Shown here: one piece after another, positions 58,075 to 64,000 of the stretch
How positions within the stretch are numbered: position 1 is the stretch's first letter
How the letters are laid out: each line of letters begins with the position of its first letter
Source of the DNA: Anaerolineales bacterium
GTDB taxonomy: Bacteria; Chloroflexota; Anaerolineae; Anaerolineales; Villigracilaceae
Assembly (NCBI GenBank): GCA_024710905.1
Contig: JANJTV010000153.1
Coordinates: 1-64,000, forward strand
Direction: 5' to 3'
DNA: 64,000 nucleotides
Notes under the pieces: model-generated
The model's input: only the letters and a program-made list of their open reading frames with translations
What the model was told of the DNA's origin: nothing
Databases searched by the model: none
Made by a program: the position numbers and the translations under genes

Positions 58075-58818
58075 CTAATACTCCCGCAACAACCTGCCTG
58101 CCCCGTACACTTTTTCATTGATTCCATTGTCACGCAGCGCCATCCAGTAGGTGGCAGCGTTAATCGCAATCACCGGTTTCCCCAGCCAGCGTTCGGCTTC
58201 ATCGGCCAGGCCGACCATGCTCAGGTTGGTGCCAACCTGTACCAGCGCGTCGGCGTCCTTGTTGACCTCCAGTAGTGCGTTCCGCAGTTCGTCCTGGGTC
58301 ACGTGGGCAATGGCTATGGCCGTCGGGCAGCGCAGGCCCTTGATGGCCGTCACCTCGAAGCCCAGGTCGTTAAAGAAGCGCACCACGTTCCTGTCGCCCA
58401 CCGGCTGGTAAGGCGTGACCACGCCAATTTTTTTAACGTTAAACAACTTCAAGGCCCGTTCGCAGGCCTCCGCGCCGGTGGCCACAGGCAGGCCGCCTGC
58501 CCAGTCTGAGATCATTTTTGTGAACTTACGGTTGCCCTCCACGCCGTCCCAGAAGGTCTCGGCGCTCATGCCCATCACCATATAATCCGGCTCGGCGGTC
58601 ATCACACGTTGCACGGCGTACTCAATCTCCACGCGGATCTGTTGCAGCAGGTTCTCAAAGGCCTCGTCGCTGCTCAGGTTCTGGTCGCGGATGTGGATGC
58701 GCGAGATGTGCGGCGTGACGCCCGGCACGGTCATGCGGTAGAAATCGGGTTCAACGATGGTATTGGTGGAGGGGATGATGACGCCAAACTTTTTGCGCCA
58801 GCCGAGAGAGTCAGTCAT
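58075..58818 (-). CDS. Asp/Glu racemase superfamily protein (maleate isomerase/arylmalonate decarboxylase-like)
   Basis: A 247-residue protein. GVIIPSTNTIVEPDFYRM is the N-terminal signature of the maleate cis-trans isomerase group; IGVVTPYQPVGDRNVVRFFNDLGFEV is the second half. The two cysteines used by maleate isomerase are missing: the first position reads GMSAET (about residue 85) and the second QVGTNLS (about 196). So it may decarboxylate, isomerise by another means or be inactive as an isomerase. Divergent from the alpha/beta hydrolase operon with a shared operator. Confidence 0.8.
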   Translation of the reverse strand: MTDSLGWRKKFGVIIPSTNTIVEPDFYRMTVPGVTPHISRIHIRDQNLSSDEAFENLLQQIRVEIEYAVQRVMTAEPDYMVMGMSAETFWDGVEGNRKFTKMISDWAGGLPVATGAEACERALKLFNVKKIGVVTPYQPVGDRNVVRFFNDLGFEVTAIKGLRCPTAIAIAHVTQDELRNALLEVNKDADALVQVGTNLSMVGLADEAERWLGKPVIAINAATYWMALRDNGINEKVYGAGRLLREY

Positions 58819-58854
58819 GGGGGAGGTCTCCTTCTTATTCGGACTATTTTTGTC

Positions 58855-58883
58855 TTGACGTTGCTGCCTAAATGTTATAACAT
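58855..58883 (+). promoter_or_regulatory. Promoter of the alpha/beta hydrolase operon
   Basis: TTGACG (58855-58860), 17-base spacer, TAACAT (58878-58883), overlapping the operator palindrome. Confidence 0.65.
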
Positions 58884-58890
58884 TATAACA
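58873..58890. promoter_or_regulatory. Operator palindrome, copy 2
   Basis: TGTTATAACATTATAACA, identical in all 18 bases to 50100-50117. It covers the -10 boxes of both divergent promoters, so one bound dimer could shut both. Confidence 0.78.
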
Positions 58891-58909
58891 TTCTGGTGCT
58901 TCATGTCAA
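58882..58909 (-). promoter_or_regulatory. Divergent promoter of the maleate-isomerase-like gene
   Basis: On the minus strand TTGACA (58909-58904), 16-base spacer, TATAAT (58887-58882): full consensus hexamers. Confidence 0.75.
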
Positions 58910-59697
58910 ATACTTACCCAATCCACAAAGGCTACGCCGATACGAACTACGGGCAGGTGCACTTCCGTTCAACGGGCAGCCCCTCCGCCCCGGCGCTGGT
59001 CTTGCTGCACCAGACCGCCAGTTCGGGCGCGATGTTCGAGCCGTTGATGCGCCTGCTCTCGGATGAGTTCTTCATCATTGCGCCTGATACGCCTGGTTTT
59101 GGCGGATCTTTCGCGCCACCGCCCGGCTTCTCTGTGAAGTTCCTTGCCGACTGCCTCCACGCCGCACTGACAAACATCGGCGTGGAGTCTTGTTTTGTGT
59201 TCGGGCACCACACCGGTGCAGCGCTTGGCGTGCAGCTATCGCATGACCATCCCGGCTTTGTCAGGCGGCTGGCGCTTTCCGGCCCGCCGCTCCTCAGCCC
59301 GGAACAGGTGGCTGGCCTGAAGGCCGCCCTTCGTGTGCCCGCCCTGGATCCCGATGGCGCGCACCTGGCCCAGATCTGGGAGCGCATCCGCAAACGGGAT
59401 GAATCCCTGCCCCTGGAAGTTGTCCAGCGCGAAGTGCTGCTGACCCAGCAGGCCCGGTTGTATGCGCCGGATGCCTACCAGGCGGTTTTTGACCAGCCGT
59501 TTGGCGAGCAACTGGCCGGGCTGGACATTCCGGTGCTGGTGATGGCCGGGGAGCACGACACCCTGCGCGCCAGCCTTGAACCGGCTTTCGCCCTACTGAA
59601 AAACGGGCAGATGCAGGTGCTGGCCGGGCAGGGCCCTTATGTTTGTGACCAGGCGCCGCAGGCGCTGGCAACTGTCTTGCACGACTTTTTGCGCTAA
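58903..59697 (+). CDS. Alpha/beta hydrolase-fold protein with atypical nucleophile elbow
   Basis: A 264-residue alpha/beta hydrolase. LVLLHQTASSGAMFEPLM is the oxyanion strand, IIAPDTPGFGGS the next loop, IPVLVMAGEHDTLR carries the acid Asp. The nucleophile elbow reads GHHTG (101-105), placing His103 where Ser is expected, and the C-terminal catalytic-His position reads QGPYVCDQAP. It is thus not a standard serine hydrolase. Substrate unknown. First gene of the operon driven from the shared operator. Confidence 0.8.
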   Translation: MSNTYPIHKGYADTNYGQVHFRSTGSPSAPALVLLHQTASSGAMFEPLMRLLSDEFFIIAPDTPGFGGSFAPPPGFSVKFLADCLHAALTNIGVESCFVFGHHTGAALGVQLSHDHPGFVRRLALSGPPLLSPEQVAGLKAALRVPALDPDGAHLAQIWERIRKRDESLPLEVVQREVLLTQQARLYAPDAYQAVFDQPFGEQLAGLDIPVLVMAGEHDTLRASLEPAFALLKNGQMQVLAGQGPYVCDQAPQALATVLHDFLR

Positions 59698-59710
59698 GGA
59701 GGAGGAAGAG

Positions 59711-60361
59711 ATGGAAAATGCCCTTTTTATTGTGCTGGGCCTGATGCAACTGGGGATCGCCATGTATGGCACGGTCCAGATTCGCAAGCAGTTCAACTGG
59801 TATTTTGCGCTGGTGCTGGCCGTGACCTTTGGCCTGGCTTACGACAACTTTGCCATTGCTTCTGGCGGGTTTCTCGGTCAAGGCGAGCTGCTCAAGAACA
59901 TCAACGCGCCGCGTTACTGGGTGCATGCCTTTTTGACCCCGGCCATGATGATTGCCTGTTTTGGCGCGCTGCGTCTGAGCGGCTCTAAGTTTGCCCAGGG
60001 CAAAACTTGGCACATCATCATCTGTGTGCTGGCCACGGCCATGATCGGCCTAGGCGCGTATATTGATGTCTTTAACCTGACCCTGGTGCCGGAGGTGGAC
60101 GGCAATGTACTGCGTTATGTCAATGACTTCCACCCGCTGAAAGGTCCGCCTATCCCCTCGGTCACGACCATCCTGGTGGTGCTGGTCTTTGGCATCATCC
60201 TGTGGCGCAACCGCAAGTTCCCTTGGTTGTTTGCGGCTTCTTTATTCATGTTCATTGCGGCGGGCGCGGGTGCCAGCCTGCTGGCCCTGCAAAACGTGGG
60301 CGAGGTGGCCTTTGCCGCCGGTTTGGTGGCCACACAGGTCTTTGCGAATAAAATCAGTTAG
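59711..60361 (+). CDS. Polytopic membrane protein of unknown function (216 aa)
   Basis: A 216-residue protein with six to seven helices (ALFIVLGLMQLGIAMYGTV; WYFALVLAVTFGLAYDNFAI; WVHAFLTPAMMIACFGAL; IIICVLATAMIGLGAYIDVF; TTILVVLVFGIIL; WLFAASLFMFIAAGAGASLLAL). GGAGGAAGAG precedes the ATG at 59711. It follows the hydrolase by 13 bases and precedes another membrane protein; the pair may form a complex. No recognised family. Confidence 0.75.
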   Translation: MENALFIVLGLMQLGIAMYGTVQIRKQFNWYFALVLAVTFGLAYDNFAIASGGFLGQGELLKNINAPRYWVHAFLTPAMMIACFGALRLSGSKFAQGKTWHIIICVLATAMIGLGAYIDVFNLTLVPEVDGNVLRYVNDFHPLKGPPIPSVTTILVVLVFGIILWRNRKFPWLFAASLFMFIAAGAGASLLALQNVGEVAFAAGLVATQVFANKIS

Positions 60362-60413
60362 AGACTAAACGCAAAGGCGTGGAATCGCAAAGTTTTATCG
60401 TCATAAAAGGCCA

Positions 60414-60441
60414 TCTGGCGTCTTTGCGGCTCTGCGTTAAA
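60414..60441 (-). repeat. Dispersed repeat, copy 2 (inverted)
   Basis: On the minus strand 28 bases starting TTTAACGCA and ending GCAAAGACGCCAGA, 25 of 28 identical to 21165-21192. A related arm, TAAACGCAAAGGCGT (60366-60380), faces it, so the gap between the two membrane genes can form a long imperfect hairpin. Confidence 0.6.
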
Positions 60442-60480
60442 GAGTTTGAATTTTTCGCGCTTACAAACCCGGAGGAACTT

Positions 60481-61161
60481 ATGGAAGAAACCTACAGCGT
60501 CCCGTTGGCCTTGCAAGACTTCATGCCCGTTGCCCTGTCATCTGTCGGCTTGTTTTACCTGGCCGAGTTGTTCAACAAACTCTCCGGCGGCAGGCCGTTC
60601 ATCCGCTGGTTTGGCCTGCTCGGCGCGTGGATGATCATGCTGGGCGGCGGCACCAAAGCCGCCTGGAAGTTAAACATCGCCCTGACCGGCCAGCACATCG
60701 CCTGGATGGACGACCAGCTTTTCTTCATGCTGGGCGGCGGCTTTACCCTGATGGCCTGGGCGTTTATCTCCGCGCGCCGCGTGGCGGCGGGCAAAAGCAC
60801 CTTCTCATGGGGCTGGCTCATCCCGCTGGTCATCATGGCCGCTCATTACCTCACTGCCCTATATCTCAAAGACACCTACGCTGACACTCGCTACTGGTTC
60901 TTCGTGCTGCTCGGCCTGACCACCATCGCCAACTTCACCGTCAGCGGTACGGCCATCCGCCAGGCGCTGGAGAACAAACAAACCCTGGTGGCGGTGCTGT
61001 TCATTATCAACATTGTTGCCATCCTCTTGTTGCAGGGCCTGGCGCGCACTGGCGACCGCAGCGAAACCATGCAGTGGATCGAACAACTCATGAACACGGT
61101 TGGCACGGGCGTCTTCGGCTACGCGGGCTATGCCCTGAATCGCTTCTTCAACCGTGCGTAA
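60481..61161 (+). CDS. Polytopic membrane protein of unknown function (226 aa)
   Basis: A 226-residue protein with six or seven helices (DFMPVALSSVGLFYLAELF; WFGLLGAWMIMLGGGTKAAW; FFMLGGGFTLMAWAFI; FSWGWLIPLVIMAAHYLTALY; YWFFVLLGLTTIANFTV; LVAVLFIINIVAILLLQGLA). A GGAGG stands six bases before the ATG at 60481. The preceding 119-base gap carries the dispersed repeat rather than a promoter. Ends eight bases into the next gene. Function unknown, possibly partner of the upstream membrane protein. Confidence 0.75.
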   Translation: MEETYSVPLALQDFMPVALSSVGLFYLAELFNKLSGGRPFIRWFGLLGAWMIMLGGGTKAAWKLNIALTGQHIAWMDDQLFFMLGGGFTLMAWAFISARRVAAGKSTFSWGWLIPLVIMAAHYLTALYLKDTYADTRYWFFVLLGLTTIANFTVSGTAIRQALENKQTLVAVLFIINIVAILLLQGLARTGDRSETMQWIEQLMNTVGTGVFGYAGYALNRFFNRA

Positions 61162-61771
61162 AGGCTTCTACATCTACTTTTTGGATGGCAAGCCGACCGA
61201 TATTCTCGAAACCTGGCAGGTTGAACCCGCCCCCGCAGGCGAAATCATCCGCTCGGAGCGGCTTGCCTACGGGACCAGCCTGGGCCTGTCCGCTGTCAAA
61301 CAGGGCGATTCCGTCACCCAATTCGAAGCGCGTTTTATGGCTCAGGGAAACGAGATTGCCGCCAGTTATGAAATTTGTGGCGGGCAAGTAAACGTCCGGC
61401 GGATGGTCAATGGCATTTGCCGCGAAACAGGCCTCGCGCTCAATGAGCCGTTCCTGGTCTTCCCGTTGCTGCGTGTTTTCGTTGGGCCGATCATTTTGCA
61501 TCTTGCCCAAACCGGCCAGCCGCAGACAGTCTTGTTGCCCTGGCTGATGGACCCCGCCAACGAGGAAAAATTCCTCGCCCCGCACACAGACCTGCGCGCC
61601 GCCCGGCGGGTGCAACAGGGCAACCCCGAAAGCGCCTTCAGCTATACAGGCGAACATTACGACGAAAGCGCCCGCTTCTGGGTGAACGAGCAAACTGGAC
61701 TGCTGACCGCCTACGAATGGCAGCAGGGAAAGCAACACTGGCAGGTAAGGTGTCAAACCAATGAGCAATGA
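61154..61771 (+). CDS. Conserved protein of unknown function (205 aa)
   Basis: A soluble 205-residue protein starting with GTG at 61154 (MRKGFYIYFLDGKPTDILETWQ). It appears beta-rich: GEIIRSERLAYGTSLGLSAV, FEARFMAQGNEIAASYEICGG and a final FWVNEQTGLLTAYEWQQGKQHW (the last 20 residues or so). The pattern suggests a lipocalin-like or steroid-isomerase-like barrel but is not specific. It overlaps both neighbours (8 and 11 bases), so translation is coupled within the catabolic operon. Confidence 0.72.
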   Translation: MRKGFYIYFLDGKPTDILETWQVEPAPAGEIIRSERLAYGTSLGLSAVKQGDSVTQFEARFMAQGNEIAASYEICGGQVNVRRMVNGICRETGLALNEPFLVFPLLRVFVGPIILHLAQTGQPQTVLLPWLMDPANEEKFLAPHTDLRAARRVQQGNPESAFSYTGEHYDESARFWVNEQTGLLTAYEWQQGKQHWQVRCQTNEQ

Positions 61772-62387
61772 CCTGAAAGACAATTACAAGGGTGTTTTCG
61801 ATGGCCGCCTGGGCTTTGGCAAACGCCCGGCGCTGTTGATTGTGGATTTCATCAAAGCCTACACCACGCCGGGCGCGCCGCTCTACGCGCCGGATGTCGC
61901 CTCGGCAGTCAAAGAGACGACAGACCTGCTGGCCCTGGCGCGCCAAAAGCACATCCCGGTGCTGTATACCAAAGTGCTGTACAACAAAAACTACGCTGAC
62001 GGCGGCATTTTCGTCCAGAAAGTGCCGGTGCTCAAGACCATGATAGAAGGCGAACCGTTGGCCGAAATCGTGCCTGAACTGACGCTGGTGGAAAGTGACA
62101 TCATCATCGTCAAACAATATGCCAGCGCCTTCTTTGGAACTTCGCTGGCCGCCACCCTGACCAGCCTGGGCGTGGATACGATCCTGTTAACTGGCTGCAG
62201 CACATCGGGCTGTATTCGCGCCTCAGCGGTGGATGGCATGCAATACGGCTTTCGCGTCATCGTGCCGCAGGAATGTGTGGCAGATCGTCATCCCGGTCCG
62301 CATGAGGCCAACCTGTTCGACATCAACAGCAAATATGGCGACGTTCTGAAAAAAAATGAAGTGATGGAGTATCTCAAGAATTTATGA
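61761..62387 (+). CDS. Isochorismatase-family hydrolase (maleamate/N-carbamoyl amidohydrolase-like)
   Basis: A 208-residue cysteine hydrolase. The triad is visible: Asp in ALLIVDFIKAYT, Lys in IIVKQYASAFFGT and Cys in LTGCSTSGCIRASAVDGM. The GKRPALLIVDF and TSGCIRASAVD forms are closest to N-carbamoylsarcosine amidase and maleamate amidohydrolase. It would release ammonia from an amide. Encoded near the maleate-isomerase-like gene, which makes a maleamate-type substrate attractive but unproved. Overlaps the CoA-transferase gene by four bases. Confidence 0.87.
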   Translation: MSNDLKDNYKGVFDGRLGFGKRPALLIVDFIKAYTTPGAPLYAPDVASAVKETTDLLALARQKHIPVLYTKVLYNKNYADGGIFVQKVPVLKTMIEGEPLAEIVPELTLVESDIIIVKQYASAFFGTSLAATLTSLGVDTILLTGCSTSGCIRASAVDGMQYGFRVIVPQECVADRHPGPHEANLFDINSKYGDVLKKNEVMEYLKNL

Positions 62388-63580
62388 AAGCCCTGCAAGG
62401 AATTCGCGTATTAGACCTGACCCACATGCTCTCCGGCCCGTATGGCGCGATGTTGCTGGCCGACCTCGGCGCTGAGACCATCAAAGTAGAGCCGCCCGGC
62501 ACGGGCGAAGGCACCCGCCGCCTGCTTGAAAAAGACCCTGCTAACAGCCTGAACGGCTTTGGCGCGTATTTCATGACCCTCAACCGCAACAAGAAAAGCG
62601 TCACGCTGGACTTGAAGTCTGAAAAAGGCCTGGCTGTGTTTTACGAACTGGTCAAAACAGCAGATGTGGTGATCAGCAATTTCAGCGCCGGGGTGACCGA
62701 GCGCCTGAAAATTGATTACTCGCGCCTGAGCCAAATCAATCCGCGCATCATCACCTGCATCGTTACTGGTTTTGGTGAAACCGGCCCTGGCAAGGATCGC
62801 ACGGCGTTTGATATGGTTGCCCAAGCCATGGGCGGCGGCATGAGCATCACCGGCCAGCCGGGCAACCCGCCTACCCGTTCCGGCATCCCGATTGGCGACC
62901 TGGGCGGCGGGCTGATGGCCGCCATCGGTGTGCTGGCAGCCCTCCAGGCGCGAAACAGCACCGGGCGCGGCCAGCATGTGGATATCTCCATGCTGGATGC
63001 CCAGATCAGTCTGCTGAACTACATGGCCACCATGCACTTCCTGTCCGGCATCATCCCCGATAAACTGGGCAACGGCCATTTTGTGCATGTGCCGTATGAT
63101 ACCTTCCAGTGCTCGGATGGCTACATCATCATTGCCATTATTGCCGATAACTTCTGGGAAGCCCTGCTGACGGTCATCCCCGCCGACGACCTGAACACCG
63201 AAGAGCATAAATTCCAGCCGGGACGCCTGAAGAACAAGGAATTGATCAACGCCCGCCTGAACGAGATTCTGGGCAGCAATACCCAGGCCTACTGGCTGGA
63301 ACGGCTGCAATCGGCGCGCATCCCCTGCGCCCCGGTCAACAATCTGGCCCAGGCGGTGAACGATCCGCAGGTGCTGGCCCGCAACATGATTGTCGAGGTG
63401 GCGCACCCACTGGGCGGGACGGCCAAAATGCCCGGCAACCCGATTAAGCTCTCTGATACCTACGAAGACGCCTTTTCCCCGCCGCCCACCCTCGGCCAGC
63501 ACACACAGGAAGTTTTCACCCGCCTGCTGGGCAAAACCGAGGCCGAACTGGCCGAACTGAAAGCCGAAGGAGTGATTTGA
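62384..63580 (+). CDS. Class III CoA-transferase (CaiB/BaiF family)
   Basis: A 398-residue protein. LQGIRVLDLTHMLSGPYGAMLLADLGAETIKVEPPG is the N-terminal CoA-binding signature; NRNKKSVTLDLKSEKG and ITCIVTGFGETGPGKDRTAFDMVAQAMGGGMSITG (parts) follow; the catalytic Asp is in DLGGGLMAAIG. It moves CoA between carboxylic acids and would activate an acid end product of the pathway. Coupled by ATGA overlap to the amidohydrolase and by one base to the DinB gene. Confidence 0.92.
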   Translation: MKALQGIRVLDLTHMLSGPYGAMLLADLGAETIKVEPPGTGEGTRRLLEKDPANSLNGFGAYFMTLNRNKKSVTLDLKSEKGLAVFYELVKTADVVISNFSAGVTERLKIDYSRLSQINPRIITCIVTGFGETGPGKDRTAFDMVAQAMGGGMSITGQPGNPPTRSGIPIGDLGGGLMAAIGVLAALQARNSTGRGQHVDISMLDAQISLLNYMATMHFLSGIIPDKLGNGHFVHVPYDTFQCSDGYIIIAIIADNFWEALLTVIPADDLNTEEHKFQPGRLKNKELINARLNEILGSNTQAYWLERLQSARIPCAPVNNLAQAVNDPQVLARNMIVEVAHPLGGTAKMPGNPIKLSDTYEDAFSPPPTLGQHTQEVFTRLLGKTEAELAELKAEGVI

Positions 63581-64000
63581 TGCTAACCAGCAAAGATATC
63601 CTGCTCGACTTCTTGGAAACCTACAAGCGCGGCATCCATACCAGCCTCGAAAACCTGCCCGCCGAAGCCTTCACCTGGCAGCCTGACCCCGAAGCCAATC
63701 ACATTGCCGTCACCATCTGGCACCTGGCGCGCGTCATGGATGCGGTCTACGTTCACCGTATGTTCCAGAAGCCTGCCGAAACCGAACTGTGGTTCACACA
63801 GGGTTGGGCCGAAAAATACGCCTACGATCCGCGCGGCCTGGGTGGGAACAAACTGGGCATGCTGACCGGCTTTTCAGTAGAAGAAATGAAAGCCGTGCCG
63901 GTCATGAGCCTCGAAGATGGGCTGGCCTATTTCGATGCCGCCTGCCAGCAATTGGGAGGTTTCCTGCAGGCCAGCACGCCCGAACAATTGCAGGAACTGG
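63580..64000 (+). CDS. DinB-family protein, 5' part
   Basis: The gene runs off the right edge; 140 codons are visible with no stop. MLTSKDILLDFLETYKRG and LENLPAEAFTWQPDPEANHIAVTIWHLARVMD (parts) match the four-helix DinB_2 fold, with His in the IWHLARV metal-ligand position. Such proteins are metal-dependent thiol S-transferases or have unknown roles. The start codon overlaps the CoA-transferase stop by one base (TGATG), so it belongs to the same operon. Confidence 0.85.
   Translation, partial: MLTSKDILLDFLETYKRGIHTSLENLPAEAFTWQPDPEANHIAVTIWHLARVMDAVYVHRMFQKPAETELWFTQGWAEKYAYDPRGLGGNKLGMLTGFSVEEMKAVPVMSLEDGLAYFDAACQQLGGFLQASTPEQLQEL

Noticed and set aside
58903-62387. Assignment of the operon as a nicotinate (nic) pathway
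   Set aside because: The hydrolase lacks the serine triad of N-formylmaleamate deformylase, the racemase-superfamily protein lacks the isomerase cysteines, and no ring-cleaving dioxygenase is present, so naming nic genes would overreach.

Overview
The window looks like a chromosomal segment of a Chloroflexota bacterium, most likely class Anaerolineae. This is an inference from gene content: split methylmalonyl-CoA mutase with MeaB, the SCO1664-like/DUF3090 pair, Pro/Thr-linker envelope proteins, MGDG-synthase-like glycosyltransferase, no lipopolysaccharide genes, and high-GC coding DNA except near 55.1-57.5 kb. No ribosomal RNA or phylogenetic marker set is present, so the class-level call is moderate. 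Coding density is high, every gap is shorter than 300 bases, and convergent genes are usually separated by clear hairpin terminators.

Layout. 0-8.6 kb: end of a family 2 glycosyltransferase, RNase HII, GlgC, one tRNA-Leu(CAA), YchF, an SSB, PanC, then a minus-strand cell-envelope block (unknown protein, LURP-one-like protein, L,D-transpeptidase, N-acetylmuramoyl-L-alanine amidase). 8.8-15.7 kb: flavin-reductase-like protein, AMMECR1 protein, a tandem-domain ThyX-like protein, then a plus-strand operon (B12-binding mutase subunit, MeaB, Prs, MutM, membrane protein). 15.8-27.2 kb: RadA, then an all-minus run that reads TsaE-TsaB-RimI-UDG followed by a surface-polysaccharide cluster (nucleotide-sugar dehydrogenase, epimerase, flippase, GT4, two integral-membrane glycosyltransferases). 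27.3-49.9 kb: housekeeping and envelope genes, including MscS, a GT28 glycolipid synthase, SCO1664-like/GNAT/DUF3090, the large methylmalonyl-CoA mutase subunit, Pfk, RNase Z, FtsK, a parvulin lipoprotein, IlvE, a tandem pair of ArsR-DUF2087 regulators with a clear promoter/operator, a LOG-cupin-glyoxalase operon, CbpA, HtrA and Tpx.

50.1-64.0 kb is an accessory catabolic region. A flavin monooxygenase/aldehyde dehydrogenase/MFS operon (50.1-54.2 kb) and a divergent locus at 58.9 kb (Asp/Glu-racemase-superfamily protein on one side; alpha/beta hydrolase, two membrane proteins, isochorismatase-fold hydrolase, class III CoA-transferase and DinB on the other) carry the same 18-bp perfect palindrome over the -10 region of near-consensus promoters. 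They are therefore probably one regulon for an unidentified organic substrate.

The most striking feature sits between those two operons. At 55.09-57.57 kb there are three AT-rich, same-strand single-gene units (unknown protein, tandem GNAT acetyltransferase, Nudix hydrolase). Each is closed by a homologous 89-100 bp site with inverse-core and core sequences (GCCCAAC ... GTTGGGC), the layout of integron attC sites. The first bases of each unit are the exact reverse complement of the start of its own attC, which is the hallmark of cassettes inserted by IntI-type recombination. No integrase is visible, so this is either a cluster of attC sites lacking an integrase or the end of an array.
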